This document shows, in pieces, positions 62,419 to 64,000 of a DNA stretch of 64,000 nucleotides (position 1 is its first letter; the number at the start of each line of letters is the position of its first letter). The notes beneath the pieces were generated by a model. It saw only the letters and a list, made by a program, of their open reading frames with translations. It was not told where the DNA came from and made no database searches. The stretch covers positions 32,485 to 96,484 of the forward strand of contig CAWFLX010000044.1 of NCBI GenBank assembly GCA_963816775.1, written 5' to 3'. The DNA comes from JAFAXD01 sp963816775 (GTDB lineage Bacteria > Pseudomonadota > Alphaproteobacteria > Rhizobiales > Xanthobacteraceae). A program made the translations under genes and the position numbers.

Positions 62419-62613
62419 TTACTTCCCCTTGGTCAGTTCGTACCCGCGCCCCTTGTGCCCGGTGTCAACCACGCGGCCGGTCTCCTCGTCGACCATTTGC
62501 TGGCGCGGCCGGTGTCCGGTCTGCGTGTTTATCTGATGAAAATGGGTCTTCTCGGCCTGTGAGGTCGGTGGGAAAAGCTCGATCGGACAGGTGACGAGCG
62601 ACAAACGCGGCAT
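62419..62613 (-). pseudogene. N-terminal fragment of the NHEJ protein Ku
   Basis: 64 codons from ATG 62613: MPRLSLVTCPIELFPPTSQA, then EKTHFHQINTQTGHRPRQQM, then VDEETGRVVDTGHKGRGYEL. This matches the first segment of bacterial Ku (about 270-300 residues), missing the usual leading residues before LKLSLVTCPV and everything after the GKYVEI region; it stops at TAA right after the conserved GK. Ku binds broken DNA ends and recruits LigD. No ligD is in view. Clearly a remnant. Confidence 0.75.
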
Positions 62614-63050
62614 AGTGTGATCCTGATGGCGGTTGCACCCCATGCTGGAACTCCCGGCGTCTGGCCCTGGTTCCAGCCGGCGCGGCGAGCGTAAGCCTTC
62701 CCAGCCTGCCCAACGAAATCGCGCTTTTCTCAATCTGACTTCCCGCTTATTTCTGCATACCGCTCCTCGCTCCGTGGGATCCATGACGCAAATCAGCGCG
62801 ACGATCTCGACCGGTCGCAGGGAGGAGGATGGAAGTTGCAGGAGCGAATTTAGGCCGCAGCGCCAGCGCGCTCCCTATCGGGTGCGCCGCTTGTATCGCT
62901 GGAAGCGGTGGGCAAGATGATACGCCGACTGCCGCTGCCCTAAGGCTCAAGCTTGAGCGTTTGGGCCGATCTGAAAGATCGTTGCGAACAAAGCGGACGA
63001 CGTGTTCACTGGTGCGCCCCCGTTGCCAAGTGATTCGCGTCTCATCCCCG
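62614..63050. other. Gene-free stretch between the Ku fragment and the helicase
   Basis: 437 nt without a supportable gene. Short open frames on both strands show no recognisable family. The helicase promoter should lie at its right end. Confidence 0.5.
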
Positions 63051-64000
63051 ATGACCGCTCCTTACCTAGGCAAGCTCAACCCGCAACAACGGCGGGCCAT
63101 CGAACATGGCGGGTCGGACCTCAGGGACGGCGCCGCCCCCCTGTTGGTCATCGCCGGCGCGGGATCGGGCAAGACCAACACTCTCGCCCATCGGGTCGGG
63201 CACCTGATCATCAACGGTGCCGACCCGCGGCGTATCCTGCTGCTGACCTTCTCTCGCGACGAGCGGCAGCGGAAATGACACGCCGGGTCGAACGGATTGC
63301 TGCCAATGCGATGGGGGCAAACGCTGCCGTGATGGCAGATGCGTTGATGTGGTCCGGGACATTCCACGCCGTCGGGGCGCGCCTATTGCGTGAATACGCG
63401 CAGGACATTGGTCTCGACCGTTCCTTCACGATCCACGATCGTGAGGATCTGCCGACCTAATAAACCTGGTCCGGCACGATCTCGGATTTTCAAAGACTGA
63501 AAAGCGCTTTCCAGCCAAGGGCACGTGTCTCGCGATCTATTCGCGCGTCGTCAATTCCGAGACCCCACTCGATGAGGTGCTCGGGTCGGTCTTCCCTTGG
63601 TGCGCGATGTGGCAGGCCGAACTACGGCAGCTGTTCGAAGCCTATGCGGAAGCCAAGCAAAGCCAAAATGTGCTCGACTACGATGATCTCCTTCTCTACT
63701 GGGCGCAGATGATGGTAGAGCCCGCGATGGCGACCGACGTAGCCGGCCGGTTCGATCACGTGCTTGTGGATGAATATCAGGATACGAACCGCCTGCAGGC
63801 GTCGATCCTTTTAGCGCTCAAGCCCGACGGCCACGGCTTGACGGTTGTTGGCGACGACGCGCAATCGATCTACAGCTTTCGGGCAGCGACCGTCCGGAAC
63901 ATTCTCGATTTCCCGAATCACTTCAGCCCACCAGCTGAAATAGTAACGCTCGATCAGAATTATCGCTCAACGCAACCTATCCTAGCAGCCGCTAATGCGG
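63051..64000 (+). pseudogene. UvrD/Rep-family DNA helicase, frameshifted and cut by window edge
   Basis: Starts MTAPYLGKLNPQQRRAIEHG with Walker A LVIAGAGSGKTNTLAHRVGH. Near 63251-63262 the expected continuation SRRAAAEMTRRVERIAANAM is in another frame, and near 63447-63451 the text shifts again to SADLINLVRHDLGFSKTEKR after an intervening TAA. Later helicase motifs are present: NVLDYDDLLLYWAQMM, Walker B HVLVDEYQDTNRLQ, VVGDDAQSIYSFRAA, VTLDQNYRSTQPILAAAN. In relatives this is an intact gene of about 680 residues, so either the gene is dying or the sequence is faulty. The 3' end lies outside. Confidence 0.8.

Noticed and set aside
52594..64000. A second copy of the tRNA-Thr 3' end (attR) marking an integrated element
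   Set aside because: Looked for GGGTTCGAATCCCTC and TTGCGGCACCA further on and saw none; the island border on the right is not in the window or does not exist.

Overview
The window is GC-rich and almost fully coding. Its gene content points to an alphaproteobacterium of the Hyphomicrobiales (Rhizobiales), probably near Bradyrhizobium, Pseudolabrys or related Xanthobacteraceae. The pointers are a 1,600-residue NAD-dependent glutamate dehydrogenase, a COG4223/Mic60-type protein followed by HemY after hemC-hemD, an aminotransferase-ftsK-lolA-xth block, two PII genes with amtB, and palindromic repeats of the rhizobial 'GATCATGC...CTAGAGCGGGATGATG' type. No rRNA gene is present, so genus cannot be fixed.

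Layout. 1-5,871: leuS (cut by the window edge), a DUF2171 protein, an MFS exporter, an ada alkylation-repair operon whose second gene (a 2OG-Fe(II) oxygenase) is frameshifted, yggS and an L,D-transpeptidase. 5,951-15,544: an OmpR-type response regulator, a cNMP-binding protein, a GMC oxidoreductase, xth, two tandem lolA paralogues, ftsK and a coupled aminotransferase. 15,861-24,729: amtB-glnK-glnK2 nitrogen sensing and uptake, tesB, a ubiquinone hydroxylase, pyrE, a glutathione transferase, Trm112, a LON-domain protein, a CnoX-like thioredoxin and a misacylated-tRNA(Pro) deacylase. 24,985-35,177: tRNA-Gly, gamma-glutamyltransferase, an AhpD-like protein, AraC regulator plus VOC protein, a diheme cytochrome c and the giant glutamate dehydrogenase. 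35,285-47,078: purH, a heparinase-like protein, rsmB, htpX, a second L,D-transpeptidase, acs, DUF1761, EVE, gpsA and tsaD. 47,248-52,192: hemC-hemD-mic60-hemY.

At the tRNA-Thr (52,518-52,593) the character changes. The next 11 kb holds gene fragments (a PD-(D/E)XK nuclease, the N-terminus of a CoxL/XdhA-type protein, the N-terminus of Ku), a frameshifted UvrD-like helicase, and a catabolic operon: a peptide-type ABC transporter, an ArgH-superfamily lyase and an MmgE/PrpD protein. The enzyme pairing resembles known aminopolycarboxylate (iminodisuccinate/EDDS) breakdown. Three of the seven operon genes carry frameshifts, so the island is either decaying or poorly sequenced.

The most unusual feature scattered through the core part is a family of 70-78 bp CTAG-bounded palindromes, some joined in pairs by a 12-13 nt AT-rich linker. 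In two places its terminal TAG is the stop codon of the adjacent gene.
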